The notes beneath the pieces are model-generated. The model worked only from the letters and a program-made list of their open reading frames with translations, had not been told where the DNA came from and ran no database searches. From an uncultured Halomonas sp. (GTDB lineage: Bacteria > Pseudomonadota > Gammaproteobacteria > Pseudomonadales > Halomonadaceae), in contig NZ_CANLFS010000006.1 of the NCBI RefSeq assembly GCF_947490095.1, positions 62,001-126,000 on the forward strand: a stretch of DNA of 64,000 nucleotides, in the 5' to 3' direction. A program made the translations under genes and the position numbers. This document shows, piece after piece, positions 7,984 to 19,164 of the stretch (position 1 is the stretch's first letter; each line of letters opens with the position of its first letter).

Positions 7984-10900
7984 TGCGCCTCTCCGATATT
8001 TCCGTCCAGCGCCCGGTACTCGCCACGGTGCTGGCCGCCTTGATCGTGGCCTTCGGGCTGCTCGCCCTGCAGCGCCTGCCGCTGCAGGAGTATCCGTCCA
8101 TCGACCCGCCCATCGTCAGCGTCGATACCCGCTACCCGGGTGCCTCGGCCAGCGTGGTGGAAACCCGGATCACCCAGGTACTGGAGGATCGTATCGCCGG
8201 CGTTTCCGGCATCCAGGTGATCTCTTCCTCGAGCCGGGACGGTCGCTCCAGCATCAATATCGAATTTGGCCTCGACCAGGACATCGATTCGGCGGCCAAT
8301 GATATCCGCGATCGCATCTCCGACGCCGCCGGCAACCTGCCCGACGAGGCCGACCCGCCCGAGGTCGAGAAGGCCGACTCCAGTTCCCAGGTGGTGATCT
8401 GGTTGTCGCTGTCCGGTGAGGGCTACACCATGGCGGAACTCACCGATTACGCCAACCGCTACCTGGTGGATCGCTTCTCGATCCAGCCGGGGGTCTCGCG
8501 CGTCATCATCGGCGGCGGACGGGAATACGCCATGCGCGTCTGGCTCGATGCCGATGCCATGGCGGCCCGCGGGCTCACCGCCGGCGACGTGGAAGACGCC
8601 CTGCGCGCCGATAACGCCGAACTCCCCGGGGGCTCCATCGAATCCAGCGAGCGCCAGTTTATCGTGCGCCTGCCGCGGGGCTTCGCGACGGCGGAGGATT
8701 TCCGACGCCTGGTGCTGGACAAGGCCGACGACGGCTACCTGGTACGCCTGGGCGACGTGGCCCGGGTGGAGGTCGGTGCCGTGGAGGAGCGCACCATCTT
8801 CCGCGGCAACGGCACGCCCATGGTGGGCCTGGGCATGGTCAAGCAGTCCACCGCCAACGTGCTGGAGATCTCTCGCGAGGTACAGGACGAGATGGCCCGC
8901 CAGCAGCCGGGGTTACCCGACGGCATGACGCTGCGCCTGAACTTCGACTCCTCGGTATTCGTCCAGGGTGCCATCTCCCAGGTGGTGCAGACCCTGTTTA
9001 TCGCCATGGGCCTGGTGGTGGTCGCGATCTTTCTCTTCCTGGGTAACCTGCGCACCACCCTGATCCCCGCGGTGACCGTGCCCATTGCCCTGATCGGCGC
9101 CTTTGGCGCCCTGGCCGCCATGGGCTTCACCATCAATCTGCTCACCCTGCTGGCCCTGGTGCTGGCCATCGGCCTGATCGTCGACGACGCCATCGTGGTG
9201 CTGGAAAACATCCACCGACGCATGCATGACCATGGCGAGACACCCCTGGTGGCCGCCTTCCGCGGCACCCGCCAGATCGCCTTCGCGGTGATCGCCACCA
9301 CCCTGGTGCTGATCGCGGTATTCGTGCCGCTGAGTTTCCTCCAGGGCGATATCGGCCGGCTGTTCTCGGAGTTCGCCCTGACCCTGGCCGCGGCCGTAGC
9401 CATCTCCAGTTTGCTGGCCCTGACCCTGACGCCGATGATGGCCTCAAAGCTCCTCAAGGCGGGCATGCATGAGGGCCCCCTCGCCCGCGGCGTACAGCGG
9501 GTCCTGGAGCACTCGCGCCGCCTCTACCGCCGACTGCTGGAACGCGCCCTCAGGCTGCGCCTGGTCGTGATGGCACTGCTTCTCGCGGTAGTCGGCGCCA
9601 TGCTGTGGCTCAACCATGAACTGCCCAACGAATACACGCCCCAGGAGGATCGCGGCAATTTCTGGGTCATCGTCAGTGGCCCCCCCGGCGCCACCTACGA
9701 CTATATGCTCGACTACATGGACGAGATCGAGGCCCGGCTACTGCCGATGATCGAGGCCGGAGAGGTCGAGCGCGTGGTGGTGCGCGCGCCAATGGGCTGG
9801 GGCAATATCGAGACCTTCAACAGCGGTTTCGTCATCATCAACCTCGCCGACTGGGGGAAGCGCCGCTCGGCCTGGGCCATCATGAACGAGATCCGTGGCA
9901 AGCTGACCGACCTGCCCGGGGTGCGCGCCTTTCCGGTGATGCGTCAGGGCTTCGGCGCCAGCGTCGAGAAGCCCGTGCAGTTCGTGCTGGGTGGCGGCAC
10001 CTACGAGGAGCTGGAGGTCTGGCGTGACACCCTCTTCGCCCATATCCGCGAGGACAACCCTCGCCTCACCGGGCTGGACAGCGACTACGAGGAGACCCAG
10101 CCCCAGCTCGAAGTCGATGTCGATTACCAGCGGGCCGCCGAGCTCGGGGTCACCGTCACCGAGATCGGGCGTACCCTGGAGACCCTGCTGGGCGGGCGTA
10201 CCGCCACCCGCTATATCGACGATGGCGAAGAGTACGACGTCATCCTCGAGGGCGAACCCGGCGCGCGACCCAGCCCCCGGAGCCTGGAGAGCCTGCGGGT
10301 CCGCTCACAACGCAGCGGCGAACTGATTCCCCTGGCCAGCCTGGTGACCCTCACCGACTTTGCCGGCCCCAGCACACTAAATCGCTTCAATCGGGTGCGC
10401 GCCATCACCCTCGAGGCGGACCTCGCCGACGGCTATCCGCTGGGCGAGGCGCTGGAGTACCTGGAAGAGGCGGTGCGTGAACAACTCCCCCCCGAGGCCC
10501 AGACCGACGTCAAGGGCGCTTCTCGCGACTTTCAGGAAGCCAGCGGCGCCACGGGCTTTTTGCTGGGCCTCGGCATCCTGGTGGTCTTCCTGGTGCTGGC
10601 CGGCCAGTTCGAGAGCTTCATACACCCCTTCGTGATCATGCTTACCGTGCCACTGGCAATCTGTGGCGCCCTGCTGGGGCTCTATGTCACCGGTCAGTCG
10701 CTGAACATCTACAGCCAGGTCGGGCTGGTGATGCTGGTCGGGCTCGCGGCCAAGAACGGCATCCTGATCGTGGAGTTCGCCAACCAGCTGCGCGACCAGG
10801 GCTGGGCCTTCCATGACGCGCTGGTGGAGGCCTCGGTGACTCGCCTGCGCCCCATCGTGATGACCGCCGTCACCACCATGGCGGGCGCCATACCGCTGAT

Positions 10901-11096
10901 CATCTCCAGCGGCGCCGGGGCCGAGACGCGCCTGGTGATTGGCATCGTCATCCTCTGCGGCCTGGCCGCCGCCACCCTGTTTACCCTCTTCGTGGTGCCG
11001 GTGGCCTACGACCTGCTAGCGCGGCACACCGGCTCCCCCGGCGATGTCACGAAACGCCTCGAGCGTGAAATGGAGGCGACCCCGGAAGGACCTTGA
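7983..11096 (+). CDS. RND multidrug efflux pump, inner-membrane subunit
   Basis: This 1037-residue AcrB/MexF-type proton antiporter begins LSDISVQRPVLATVLAALIVAFGL. It shows the twelve-helix, two-porter-domain layout. The proton-relay aspartates are in LIVDDAIVVLENI (TM4), and the matching lysine of TM10 is in GLAAKNGILIVEFANQ. The periplasmic loop signatures RYPGASASVVE and QVGLVMLVGL are also present. It exports hydrophobic or amphipathic compounds from periplasm or membrane; the substrate cannot be read from sequence. It is coupled to the adaptor gene by a 1-nt overlap. The operon appears to be two genes only. Confidence 0.93.
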   Translation: MRLSDISVQRPVLATVLAALIVAFGLLALQRLPLQEYPSIDPPIVSVDTRYPGASASVVETRITQVLEDRIAGVSGIQVISSSSRDGRSSINIEFGLDQDIDSAANDIRDRISDAAGNLPDEADPPEVEKADSSSQVVIWLSLSGEGYTMAELTDYANRYLVDRFSIQPGVSRVIIGGGREYAMRVWLDADAMAARGLTAGDVEDALRADNAELPGGSIESSERQFIVRLPRGFATAEDFRRLVLDKADDGYLVRLGDVARVEVGAVEERTIFRGNGTPMVGLGMVKQSTANVLEISREVQDEMARQQPGLPDGMTLRLNFDSSVFVQGAISQVVQTLFIAMGLVVVAIFLFLGNLRTTLIPAVTVPIALIGAFGALAAMGFTINLLTLLALVLAIGLIVDDAIVVLENIHRRMHDHGETPLVAAFRGTRQIAFAVIATTLVLIAVFVPLSFLQGDIGRLFSEFALTLAAAVAISSLLALTLTPMMASKLLKAGMHEGPLARGVQRVLEHSRRLYRRLLERALRLRLVVMALLLAVVGAMLWLNHELPNEYTPQEDRGNFWVIVSGPPGATYDYMLDYMDEIEARLLPMIEAGEVERVVVRAPMGWGNIETFNSGFVIINLADWGKRRSAWAIMNEIRGKLTDLPGVRAFPVMRQGFGASVEKPVQFVLGGGTYEELEVWRDTLFAHIREDNPRLTGLDSDYEETQPQLEVDVDYQRAAELGVTVTEIGRTLETLLGGRTATRYIDDGEEYDVILEGEPGARPSPRSLESLRVRSQRSGELIPLASLVTLTDFAGPSTLNRFNRVRAITLEADLADGYPLGEALEYLEEAVREQLPPEAQTDVKGASRDFQEASGATGFLLGLGILVVFLVLAGQFESFIHPFVIMLTVPLAICGALLGLYVTGQSLNIYSQVGLVMLVGLAAKNGILIVEFANQLRDQGWAFHDALVEASVTRLRPIVMTAVTTMAGAIPLIISSGAGAETRLVIGIVILCGLAAATLFTLFVVPVAYDLLARHTGSPGDVTKRLEREMEATPEGP

Positions 11097-11162
11097 ACCC
11101 GCTGCCCCACGCTCAGTGCGGACCGAACGGCCCGAGGAAGCGCGTCTCGGGCCCGTTCAGGC

Positions 11163-11363
11163 TATTTCGTTCGCGAGCACGCATGGCGCCTGATGGAGGA
11201 ATCTCCGGTCTACGTGCAGCGGGCGTATCCCGCCCAGGCGGACGCCAGCGGGCTGATTTTCTCGGTGCTCGACTCGCTTCAGGACACCAGCACGCTGCCC
11301 TTCGGCTCGGCCTTTCCGAGCTCCAGGCTCTTTCCCCTGCCGCGCCTGACTCTCTGCTGCTGA
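11163..11363 (+). other. Orphan reading frame after the RND operon, possible gene remnant
   Basis: The 290 bp between the RND pump and the LysR gene hold one protein-like frame: YFVREHAWRLMEESPVYV, then QRAYPAQADASG, then LIFSVLDSLQDTSTLPFG, ending at a TGA at 11361. An internal ATG at 11193 would give 56 residues, but there is no clear ribosome binding site. The family is not recognised. Either a truncated remnant or chance coding in high-GC DNA. Confidence 0.3.
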
Positions 11364-11386
11364 TCCGGTATTTCGCTACAGCCTGT

Positions 11387-12274
11387 TCATCCTCCCCGAC
11401 CGGCGATGACTTCCACGGGCCGCAGGGCCGATAACACGCGCTCGACCTCATTCCCGACGGGAGGGGCACTGCGCCGCGTCAGCCAGTAGCCCTCGGCCAT
11501 GGGCAACGTCTCCGGGCTCGTACGCCACAGCCGCCCGGCCTCGAGAGCCGCCTGGCAGAGGGGCAACGAGCCCAGCAGCACCCCCACGCCGGCCTCGGCG
11601 GCACGCAGAGCCTGCACCAGACTATCCAGGCGCACTACCGGCATAGAGCCGGGGCTTTCTTCCACTCGCTGATCCCACTCCCGCCAGCCTAGCCGTGGCC
11701 CGGCCACGGCGATTCTCGGCAGGCGGCGCCAGTCATCGACGCTGGCCAGCAGCTCCGGCGTCGCCATGGGCGTGAGAGCCTCGCCGAACAGCCGATGGCT
11801 GACCCGCTCCGGCCAGTCGCCCTCGCCGAAGCGAATGTCCAGGTCGGCCTCCGCCTGGGCGTAATCCGGCCAGCGATGCATGGTGGCAAGGATGAACTGT
11901 CGCCTGGGCAACACTGCCTGCAGCTCGACCAGGCGAGGTACGACCCAGAGCTCGATCAACGATACCGAGGCCATCAGGCTGAGCCGGGTGCGTGGCGCCG
12001 CGAAGAGGCTCTCGGCGCTGTGGGTCAGCCGCTCGAGCGCCTGCTGCACGTGGGGCAGCCAGGCCTCGCCCTGCAGCGACAGCGTCACCCCTCGCGCCTG
12101 GCGTTCGAACAGCGACACCCCCAGTCGCTCCTCCAGGTGCCGGATGCGCTGGCTGACGGCGGCCTGGGTCAGTCCCAACTCCCGGGCCGCAGCGGTAAAG
12201 CTGCCCAACCGCGCCGCCGACTCGAAGACGCGTACCCACTCCAGCGAAGGCAACAAGGCAGTGGATTCAGCCAT
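11387..12274 (-). CDS. LysR-family regulator (GcvA-like), divergent from tmpA
   Basis: This is a LysR-type transcriptional regulator of about 295 residues. The start chosen at 12274 (MAESTALLPSLEWVRVFE) places the winged helix-turn-helix (FTAAARELGLTQAAVSQRIRHLE) at residues 20-45; the open frame beyond it only shadows tmpA. The effector domain (LSLMASVSLIELWVVPRL, FGEGDWPERVSHRLFGEAL) resembles the GcvA branch. It is transcribed divergently from tmpA across a 93-bp gap, so it is the probable regulator of tmpAB. Ligand unknown; a phosphonate or betaine is an inference from context. Confidence 0.85.
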   Translation of the reverse strand: MAESTALLPSLEWVRVFESAARLGSFTAAARELGLTQAAVSQRIRHLEERLGVSLFERQARGVTLSLQGEAWLPHVQQALERLTHSAESLFAAPRTRLSLMASVSLIELWVVPRLVELQAVLPRRQFILATMHRWPDYAQAEADLDIRFGEGDWPERVSHRLFGEALTPMATPELLASVDDWRRLPRIAVAGPRLGWREWDQRVEESPGSMPVVRLDSLVQALRAAEAGVGVLLGSLPLCQAALEAGRLWRTSPETLPMAEGYWLTRRSAPPVGNEVERVLSALRPVEVIAGRGG

Positions 12275-12340
12275 AAGAAATTTGCACCTCTCACCCCAAA
12301 AACTGTTGATTGTCGTTATGCCATCGGCAGCGTCAAATAA

Positions 12341-14076
<1,736 letters not shown>

Positions 14077-14102
14077 TCGCCATCCGACACCCTCTCACCG
14101 CC

Positions 14103-14999
14103 TCAGGGCAGCGCCACCACCCACAGGCCGGCGAGCATCAGCGCGGTACCGAGCCACTTGGCCGGTGCCGCACGCTCGCGCAGCCACCACACGCCGAGCA
14201 GCACACCGAGCGGGATCGAAAGCTGACGCATGGCGACGATCAGGCTCACCTCCGCAGTGAGGGCCATCGCCACCAGCACCAACCCATAGGTAGTGAGCAT
14301 CATGATACCGGTCAATACGACCGCGGTGCGCTCCCCGTACCGGAGCGCGGCGAGGCGTCGCCGCTCGGCGGGCAGCAGCACCACCACAGGTAGCCCCCAG
14401 GCCAGGGTCATCAGCGCCTGGAGCACCATGAAGTGGCTGCCGGCGGCAAGACTGGTATAGCCGCTCGCCATCATCAGTGCCAGGGCCCGGTTGTCGATCA
14501 GCGAGTAGCCGACGGTGGCCACGGCCGCCAGCAGGGCAAAACCAAACGCCGGGGTCAGGTAGGTCGAGGGTCGCAGCGCCCGCGGGCTCGTCAGGGGCAG
14601 GCACAGCGCGCCAATCAAGATCAGCCCCATGCCGCTCAGGTCCAAGAGCGTCAAGGCGCGACTGCCCATTATGCCGACCGATACCAGGGGTACCAGTGCC
14701 ACCGGCAAGGCGCGAGCGACAGGATAGAGCACGCTGATCTCGCCGCGGGCATAGGCCCAGGCCAGGCCGCCCAAATAAAGCGTCTGGCAGAGCCCCGAGG
14801 CGACCAGCCAGCCCCAGAACGCCGGCGGTAGCAACGCCGGCGACGGCCCTAGCCAAAGCAGCGGCGCCAGCACCAGTGCCCCGCAGCCCACCGCCATCAG
14901 GAAGAAGGCCAGCGACGGCGCGCGCCCCTTGCCCATCAGGTTCCAGCCGGCATGCAGGCACACCGACAACAGCACGAGGCCCAGCGCTCCGGTGCTCAT
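14103..14999 (-). CDS. EamA/DMT-superfamily transporter
   Basis: This integral membrane protein has about 298 residues and ten predicted helices in two EamA repeats. It starts MSTGALGLVLLSVCLHAGWNLMGKG and has the second-repeat signature (PLGVLLGVWWLRERAAPAKWLGTALMLAGLWVV). The start at 14999 overlaps the stop of a short upstream ORF (ATGA). Transporters of this group move small metabolites, often as exporters; the substrate is not predictable. Position at the end of the aminoethylphosphonate transport operon suggests a related amine, phosphonate or amino-acid substrate, which is inference. Confidence 0.85.
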   Translation of the reverse strand: MSTGALGLVLLSVCLHAGWNLMGKGRAPSLAFFLMAVGCGALVLAPLLWLGPSPALLPPAFWGWLVASGLCQTLYLGGLAWAYARGEISVLYPVARALPVALVPLVSVGIMGSRALTLLDLSGMGLILIGALCLPLTSPRALRPSTYLTPAFGFALLAAVATVGYSLIDNRALALMMASGYTSLAAGSHFMVLQALMTLAWGLPVVVLLPAERRRLAALRYGERTAVVLTGIMMLTTYGLVLVAMALTAEVSLIVAMRQLSIPLGVLLGVWWLRERAAPAKWLGTALMLAGLWVVALP

Positions 15000-15100
15000 G
15001 AGGCGAGCCGACCAAGCTGGTCCGCCGCGGCGACGCCGACCCGTTGTTCCATAAAGCGTGAAGGGGCCGCCAGGGCCCAGGGCAACCGACAGGGTCGCAT
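14996..15100 (-). CDS. Short ORF translationally coupled to the EamA gene
   Basis: This 34-residue ORF (MRPCRLPWALAAPSRF, then MEQRVGVAAADQLGRLAS) starts at 15100 behind a good ribosome binding site (AAGGAGAGTGTC before the ATG). It ends with a TGA that overlaps the ATG of the EamA gene. The Shine-Dalgarno plus ATGA overlap suggests it is translated and sets the translation of the transporter, which has no good binding site of its own. No family is recognised; it may be a leader peptide rather than a functional protein. Confidence 0.45.
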   Translation of the reverse strand: MRPCRLPWALAAPSRFMEQRVGVAAADQLGRLAS

Positions 15101-15184
15101 GACACTCTCCTTGCAAAAGGGGCTGCCCCGGCCAGGGACCAGGGCAGCATCGCGGATGGCGATGATCATCGAGGGACAGCGGTC

Positions 15185-16876
15185 CTAGCTCGCCTGGCGC
15201 CAGTGCTGGGCGCGGGTCAGCAGCAGGTAGCTGATCGTCGCGTGAGCCAGCTTGACCGCCAGTGAGGTGAAGAAGATCAGCACCGCCATCGCCGCGGCGC
15301 TGGCGAAGTAGCCAGCCTCGTCGAGGTGCATCACCGCCACCGAGGCCAGGCGTGTATCGCTCGTGTAGAGGAAGACCACCGCCGAGACCGTGGTCATGGT
15401 GTTGACGAACAGGTAGATCGAGATATCCAGCACCGCCGGTAGCGAGACCGGCAGGGTCACGCGACGGAAGGTGGTCCAGAACGGCACCTTGAGCGAGGCA
15501 CCCACCGCCTCGAACTCGGGGTCGAGCTGCTTGAGCGCGGTCACCGAGGTGAGGTGGCAGACGGTGTAGAAGTGCACCAGGGTGTTGAGCACCAGGATGA
15601 TCAGGGTGCCGTAGATCCAGTTGAGCGGATTGTCGGGCTGGTTGAAGAAGAAGATGTAGGCCAGGCCCAGCACCATGCCCGGCACCGCCATGGGCAGCAT
15701 GGCCAGGAAGTGCAGCCCCTGACGCAGCGCGCGATAGCCGTCGCTCTTCTCGATCAGCCAGGCGTTGAAGAAGATCACCAGGGTGCCGATCGTCGCCACC
15801 GAGAAGGCGAGCGTCAGGGAGTTGAACCAGGCGGTCCAGCCGCCGCCGGCCAGTGCCTCGAAGGCGTAGTGCTGGAGGGTCAGCGTCAGGTCGTAGGGCC
15901 AGAACTGCACCAGGGAGGCGTAGATGGCGGTGCCGATCACCGTCAGGATGATCGCCGCGACGCCGTAGCAGAGCGCGGCGAAGGTCCAGTCCCGCAGCGG
16001 GCTGGGGCTCGGCTGCCAGGGCACCGCCCGGGCGGAGAGCTGGGCCACCTGGCGGCGCTGGATCCAGCGGTCCACCGCGAAGGAGACCAGCGCCGGCGCC
16101 AGCAGGATCACGCTGACCACCGCGCCCATCTGGAAGTTCTGCTGCCCCACCACCTGGCGGTAGACGTCGGTGGCCAGCACGCTGAACTGCCCGCCGATGA
16201 TCTTGGGCACCCCGAAGTCGGTGATCGCCATGGTGAAGACCACGAAGGCGCAGGAGATCAGCCCGTAGCGGGCCCCGGGCAGGGTGATGGTGAGAAAGCT
16301 GCGCCACTTCGGCGTGCCGAGCGCTTCCGCGGCCTCATAGAGGCGCGCATCGCTGTTGGCGAGCGCCGTCACCAGGAGCATCAGCGCATGGGGGAAGATC
16401 CAGAAGCACATGCCCATGACGATGCCGATGGGGCCGTAGATGCTCTCCCCCATCAGCGCCTCCCGAAACCAGCCCTGGTTGCCGAACAGGTAGACGAGGC
16501 TGATGGCCGGCAGCAGCGAGGGCGCGAGGATCGGCAGGGTGGCCAGCATGCGAAACAGCCGCTTGCCCGGCATGCAGGTGCGGGTGATGCCGTAGGCGCA
16601 GAGGAAGGCCAGGCTCACCACGATCACGGTGCTGGTCAGGGCCACCGTCAGCGAGTTGACGATGGAGCCGGCCAGGGCCGGGGTCTGCACGTAGCGGGCG
16701 AAGTTGGCCAGGCCGATGAAGTCGCCGGCGCGGTCCTGCACGCTCTTGATCAGCATCGCGGCCAGCGGAAAGAGCAGCCCCACCACCAGCAGGCCCAGCG
16801 CCAGCAGCAGCGCCAGCAGCCGGATCAGGGACTCGCCGGAGAGCCGCGCGGGCCAGGAAGAAGCGCCTGCGATCAT
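15185..16876 (-). CDS. 2-Aminoethylphosphonate-type ABC transporter, two-domain permease
   Basis: This 563-residue inner-membrane protein contains two tandem binding-protein-dependent permease domains. EAA-type loops are visible in EAAEALGTPKWRSFLTITLPGARYG (first half) and FEAVGASLKVPFWTTFRRVTLP (second half). The fused arrangement is the one seen in the putative 2-aminoethylphosphonate permease (PhnU2-type) of phn clusters. The start overlaps the stop of the ATPase gene by 4 nt (ATGA). Gene order binding protein, ATPase, permease, with phnX and phnW upstream on the same strand, supports phosphonate uptake. A spermidine or iron transporter of the same fold is less likely in this context. Confidence 0.88.
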   Translation of the reverse strand: MIAGASSWPARLSGESLIRLLALLLALGLLVVGLLFPLAAMLIKSVQDRAGDFIGLANFARYVQTPALAGSIVNSLTVALTSTVIVVSLAFLCAYGITRTCMPGKRLFRMLATLPILAPSLLPAISLVYLFGNQGWFREALMGESIYGPIGIVMGMCFWIFPHALMLLVTALANSDARLYEAAEALGTPKWRSFLTITLPGARYGLISCAFVVFTMAITDFGVPKIIGGQFSVLATDVYRQVVGQQNFQMGAVVSVILLAPALVSFAVDRWIQRRQVAQLSARAVPWQPSPSPLRDWTFAALCYGVAAIILTVIGTAIYASLVQFWPYDLTLTLQHYAFEALAGGGWTAWFNSLTLAFSVATIGTLVIFFNAWLIEKSDGYRALRQGLHFLAMLPMAVPGMVLGLAYIFFFNQPDNPLNWIYGTLIILVLNTLVHFYTVCHLTSVTALKQLDPEFEAVGASLKVPFWTTFRRVTLPVSLPAVLDISIYLFVNTMTTVSAVVFLYTSDTRLASVAVMHLDEAGYFASAAAMAVLIFFTSLAVKLAHATISYLLLTRAQHWRQAS

Positions 16877-17994
16877 GCCCGGGCCTCCTGGCCGGGGAAG
16901 AGGCGCATCGCCTCGGCCGGCAGGCGAACGCCGAGGGTCATCCCCCGTTCGAGCCCCAGGCGCTCGCCGTCGCGCACGGCGACGTCCGCGGTCAGCGCCT
17001 GACCGCTCGCCTCGAGGGTGAGGCTGACCCGCAGGAAGGCGCCCAGGAACTCGACGTGGTCGACCCGGGCCGAGAGTCCCTCGTCCCGCGCGCAGAGCTG
17101 CACCGCCTCGGGACGAATGGCCAGCCGCACCCGCTCATGGTCGGCGCAGTGGTGGGCCGCGCAGTCCAGGCGATGCTCACCGAGGCGCAGGCCGTGGCCG
17201 CCCTCTGGCTGGCAGTCGAGGAAGTTCATGCTGCCGATGAACTCGGCGACGAAGGCGCTGGCGGGGTGGCGATAGATCTCGGCCGGCGTGCCCACCTGCT
17301 CAATCACGCCGTGGTTCATCACCACGATGCGGTCGGCCATGGCCAGGGCCTCCTCCTGGTCGTGGGTCACCATGATGGTGGTCACGCCCAGGCGTGCCTG
17401 TAGCGCCTTGATCTGGCTGCGCAGATGCACGCGCACTCGGGCATCCAGGGCCGACAGCGGCTCGTCGAGCAGCAGCAGGCCCGGCTCGGTGGCGAGCGCG
17501 CGCACCAGCGCCACCCGCTGCTGCTGGCCGCCGGAGAGTGCCACCGGGTACTTGCCTTCGCTGCCGCTCAGGTCCACCAGGGCCAGCAGTTCAGCGACAC
17601 GCTGACGCATCAGGTGGCGCTCGTCGCGGCGGTTACGCAGCCCGTAGGCCACGTTGTCGAACACGGTGAGGTTGGGAAAGAGTGCATAGGACTGGAAGAC
17701 GATGCCGAAGTCCCGCGCCTGGGGCGGCAGCCGCGAGATGTCGCGACCGTACTGGACGATGCGCCCCTCGCTCTGGGGCGCCAGGCCGGCGATGGCGCGC
17801 AGTAGAGTCGTCTTGCCACAGCCGGAAGGCCCCAGGAAGCAGACGAACTCGCCCTCGCGGATGGCGAGGTCGATATCGCGCAGGGCAGTGAACTGCCCGT
17901 AGCGTTTGGTCAGGCCGGTGATCTCGAGGTGAATACCGGCATCGGCCACGGCGGCGTGCACCGAGTCGATCCGGGGAATGGTCAGGGTGGTCAT
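16873..17994 (-). CDS. 2-Aminoethylphosphonate-type ABC transporter ATP-binding protein
   Basis: This importer ATPase has about 373 residues. Walker A is FLGPSGCGKTTLLRAIAG, followed by the Q-loop (IVFQSYALFPNLTV), signature LSGGQQQRVALVRAL, Walker B LLLLDEPLSALD and H-loop VTHDQEEAL. A C-terminal TOBE-type regulatory domain (about residues 245-373, RLAIRPEAVQLCARDEG) follows. The ATG at 17994 is preferred over an in-frame TTG at 18009 because GGAG lies 9 nt upstream. It couples to the permease gene (ATGA overlap) and lies 61 bp downstream of the binding-protein gene. It matches the PhnT2-type subunits found with phnW-phnX. Confidence 0.88.
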   Translation of the reverse strand: MTTLTIPRIDSVHAAVADAGIHLEITGLTKRYGQFTALRDIDLAIREGEFVCFLGPSGCGKTTLLRAIAGLAPQSEGRIVQYGRDISRLPPQARDFGIVFQSYALFPNLTVFDNVAYGLRNRRDERHLMRQRVAELLALVDLSGSEGKYPVALSGGQQQRVALVRALATEPGLLLLDEPLSALDARVRVHLRSQIKALQARLGVTTIMVTHDQEEALAMADRIVVMNHGVIEQVGTPAEIYRHPASAFVAEFIGSMNFLDCQPEGGHGLRLGEHRLDCAAHHCADHERVRLAIRPEAVQLCARDEGLSARVDHVEFLGAFLRVSLTLEASGQALTADVAVRDGERLGLERGMTLGVRLPAEAMRLFPGQEARA

Positions 17995-18055
17995 GCTGAA
18001 AGACTCCAAGCCCCGGCGCGAGACGCCGGGTCAATGACGAGGATAGCGAGAGGGA

Positions 18056-19087
18056 TTACTGGCTGTCGGACTTGCCGTCGTAGCGGCGCTGCCACTCGCT
18101 GAGCAGGCGCTCGCGGTGGTTCGCCGCCCAGTGGAAGTCGGGCTCGACCATCAGCTCGGTGATGTTCTCGGGATAGTTCTCGATGGGCTGCGCCACGCCG
18201 GGATAGGCGACGACCGCGTAGCCCTCGTTGTAGAGCGCATTGGCCTGCTCGGTCACGGCCCAGTCGAGTAGGGTCTCGGCGGCCTGGCGATTGTCGGTGC
18301 CCTCGATGATGGCCGCCGCCTCCATATCCCAGCCCACGCCCTCCTCGGGGAAGACCAGCTCGAGGGGCGCGCCCTGCGACTTGAGGCGCGCACCGCGGAA
18401 GGCGAACGAGATACCCACCACAGCCTCGCCGGAGGCGGCGAGGTTGCAGGGGGCCGAGCCGGAGTGGGTATAGCGCGCGATGTTCTGATGCAGGCGGTCC
18501 ATGTAGTCCCAGCCGCCCTGCTCATCCCACAGCTGCATCCAGTTGACCACGTCCAGGTAGCCGGTGCCTGAGGAGCTGGGGTTGGGCATGATCACATGGC
18601 CCTCATACTCGGGGCGGGTGAGGTCTCCCCAGGAGCTGGGCCTGGGCACTCCGAGGCGCTCGCCTTCGATGGTGTTGTAGCAGATCGACGCCACCCAGGC
18701 GTCCATGCCGACCCAGGCCGGATCCTGGCCGTTGCGCATGGCCGGATCGATGAACTTGGAATCCAGGACCTCCACGCTCTCGGGCGCGTAGCGGGACAAC
18801 ATGCCCTCCTCTTCCAGCACCAGCAGGCTGGTGGCGGCCAGGCCCCAGACCATGTCGGCCTGGGGGTTGTTCTTCTCGGCCAACAGTCGAGCGGTGATGA
18901 CGCCGGTAGAGTCCCGCACCCAGTTGATCTCGACCTCCGGGTGAGCCTCGTTGAAGCGTTCGGCGTACTTCTGAAGATCGTCGGACTCCACGGCGGTATA
19001 GACAGTCAGCTCGGTGGTAGCCTGTGCGGTGGTGGCCATGGTCAGAACAACTGCGCCGACCAGTAGGGAGCGGGGAAAGAGGGGCAT
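18056..19087 (-). CDS. 2-Aminoethylphosphonate-type periplasmic binding protein
   Basis: This 343-residue extracellular solute-binding protein has a signal peptide (MPLFPRSLLVGAVVLTMATT, cut after AQA) and a mature N-terminus ELTVYTAVESDDLQKYAERF. The fold is the iron/thiamine/spermidine class (family 1-like), with PSSSGTGYLDVVNWMQL forming part of the ligand cleft. The family and context (ATPase and fused permease downstream, phnX and phnW upstream) point to 2-aminoethylphosphonate. The ribosome binding site is GGAGAACCCAG. A Pho-box-like site and an inverted repeat lie upstream, suggesting phosphate-starvation control. Confidence 0.87.
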   Translation of the reverse strand: MPLFPRSLLVGAVVLTMATTAQATTELTVYTAVESDDLQKYAERFNEAHPEVEINWVRDSTGVITARLLAEKNNPQADMVWGLAATSLLVLEEEGMLSRYAPESVEVLDSKFIDPAMRNGQDPAWVGMDAWVASICYNTIEGERLGVPRPSSWGDLTRPEYEGHVIMPNPSSSGTGYLDVVNWMQLWDEQGGWDYMDRLHQNIARYTHSGSAPCNLAASGEAVVGISFAFRGARLKSQGAPLELVFPEEGVGWDMEAAAIIEGTDNRQAAETLLDWAVTEQANALYNEGYAVVAYPGVAQPIENYPENITELMVEPDFHWAANHRERLLSEWQRRYDGKSDSQ

Positions 19088-19112
19088 CTGGGTTCTCCGA
19101 GTCGCGACGTAA

Positions 19113-19129
19113 TGACAGGAGATCTGTCA
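19113..19129. promoter_or_regulatory. Inverted repeat in the leader of the binding-protein gene
   Basis: TGACAG-GAGAT-CTGTCA is a 6-bp inverted repeat with a 5-nt spacer, 25 bp upstream of the binding-protein start and just downstream of a TATATA stretch on the minus strand. Its T-N-A symmetry is compatible with a LysR-type site, but which protein binds is not known. Confidence 0.4.
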
Positions 19130-19164
19130 CCTCCTGGTATATATCAAGAGCATGGCGATGCCGC

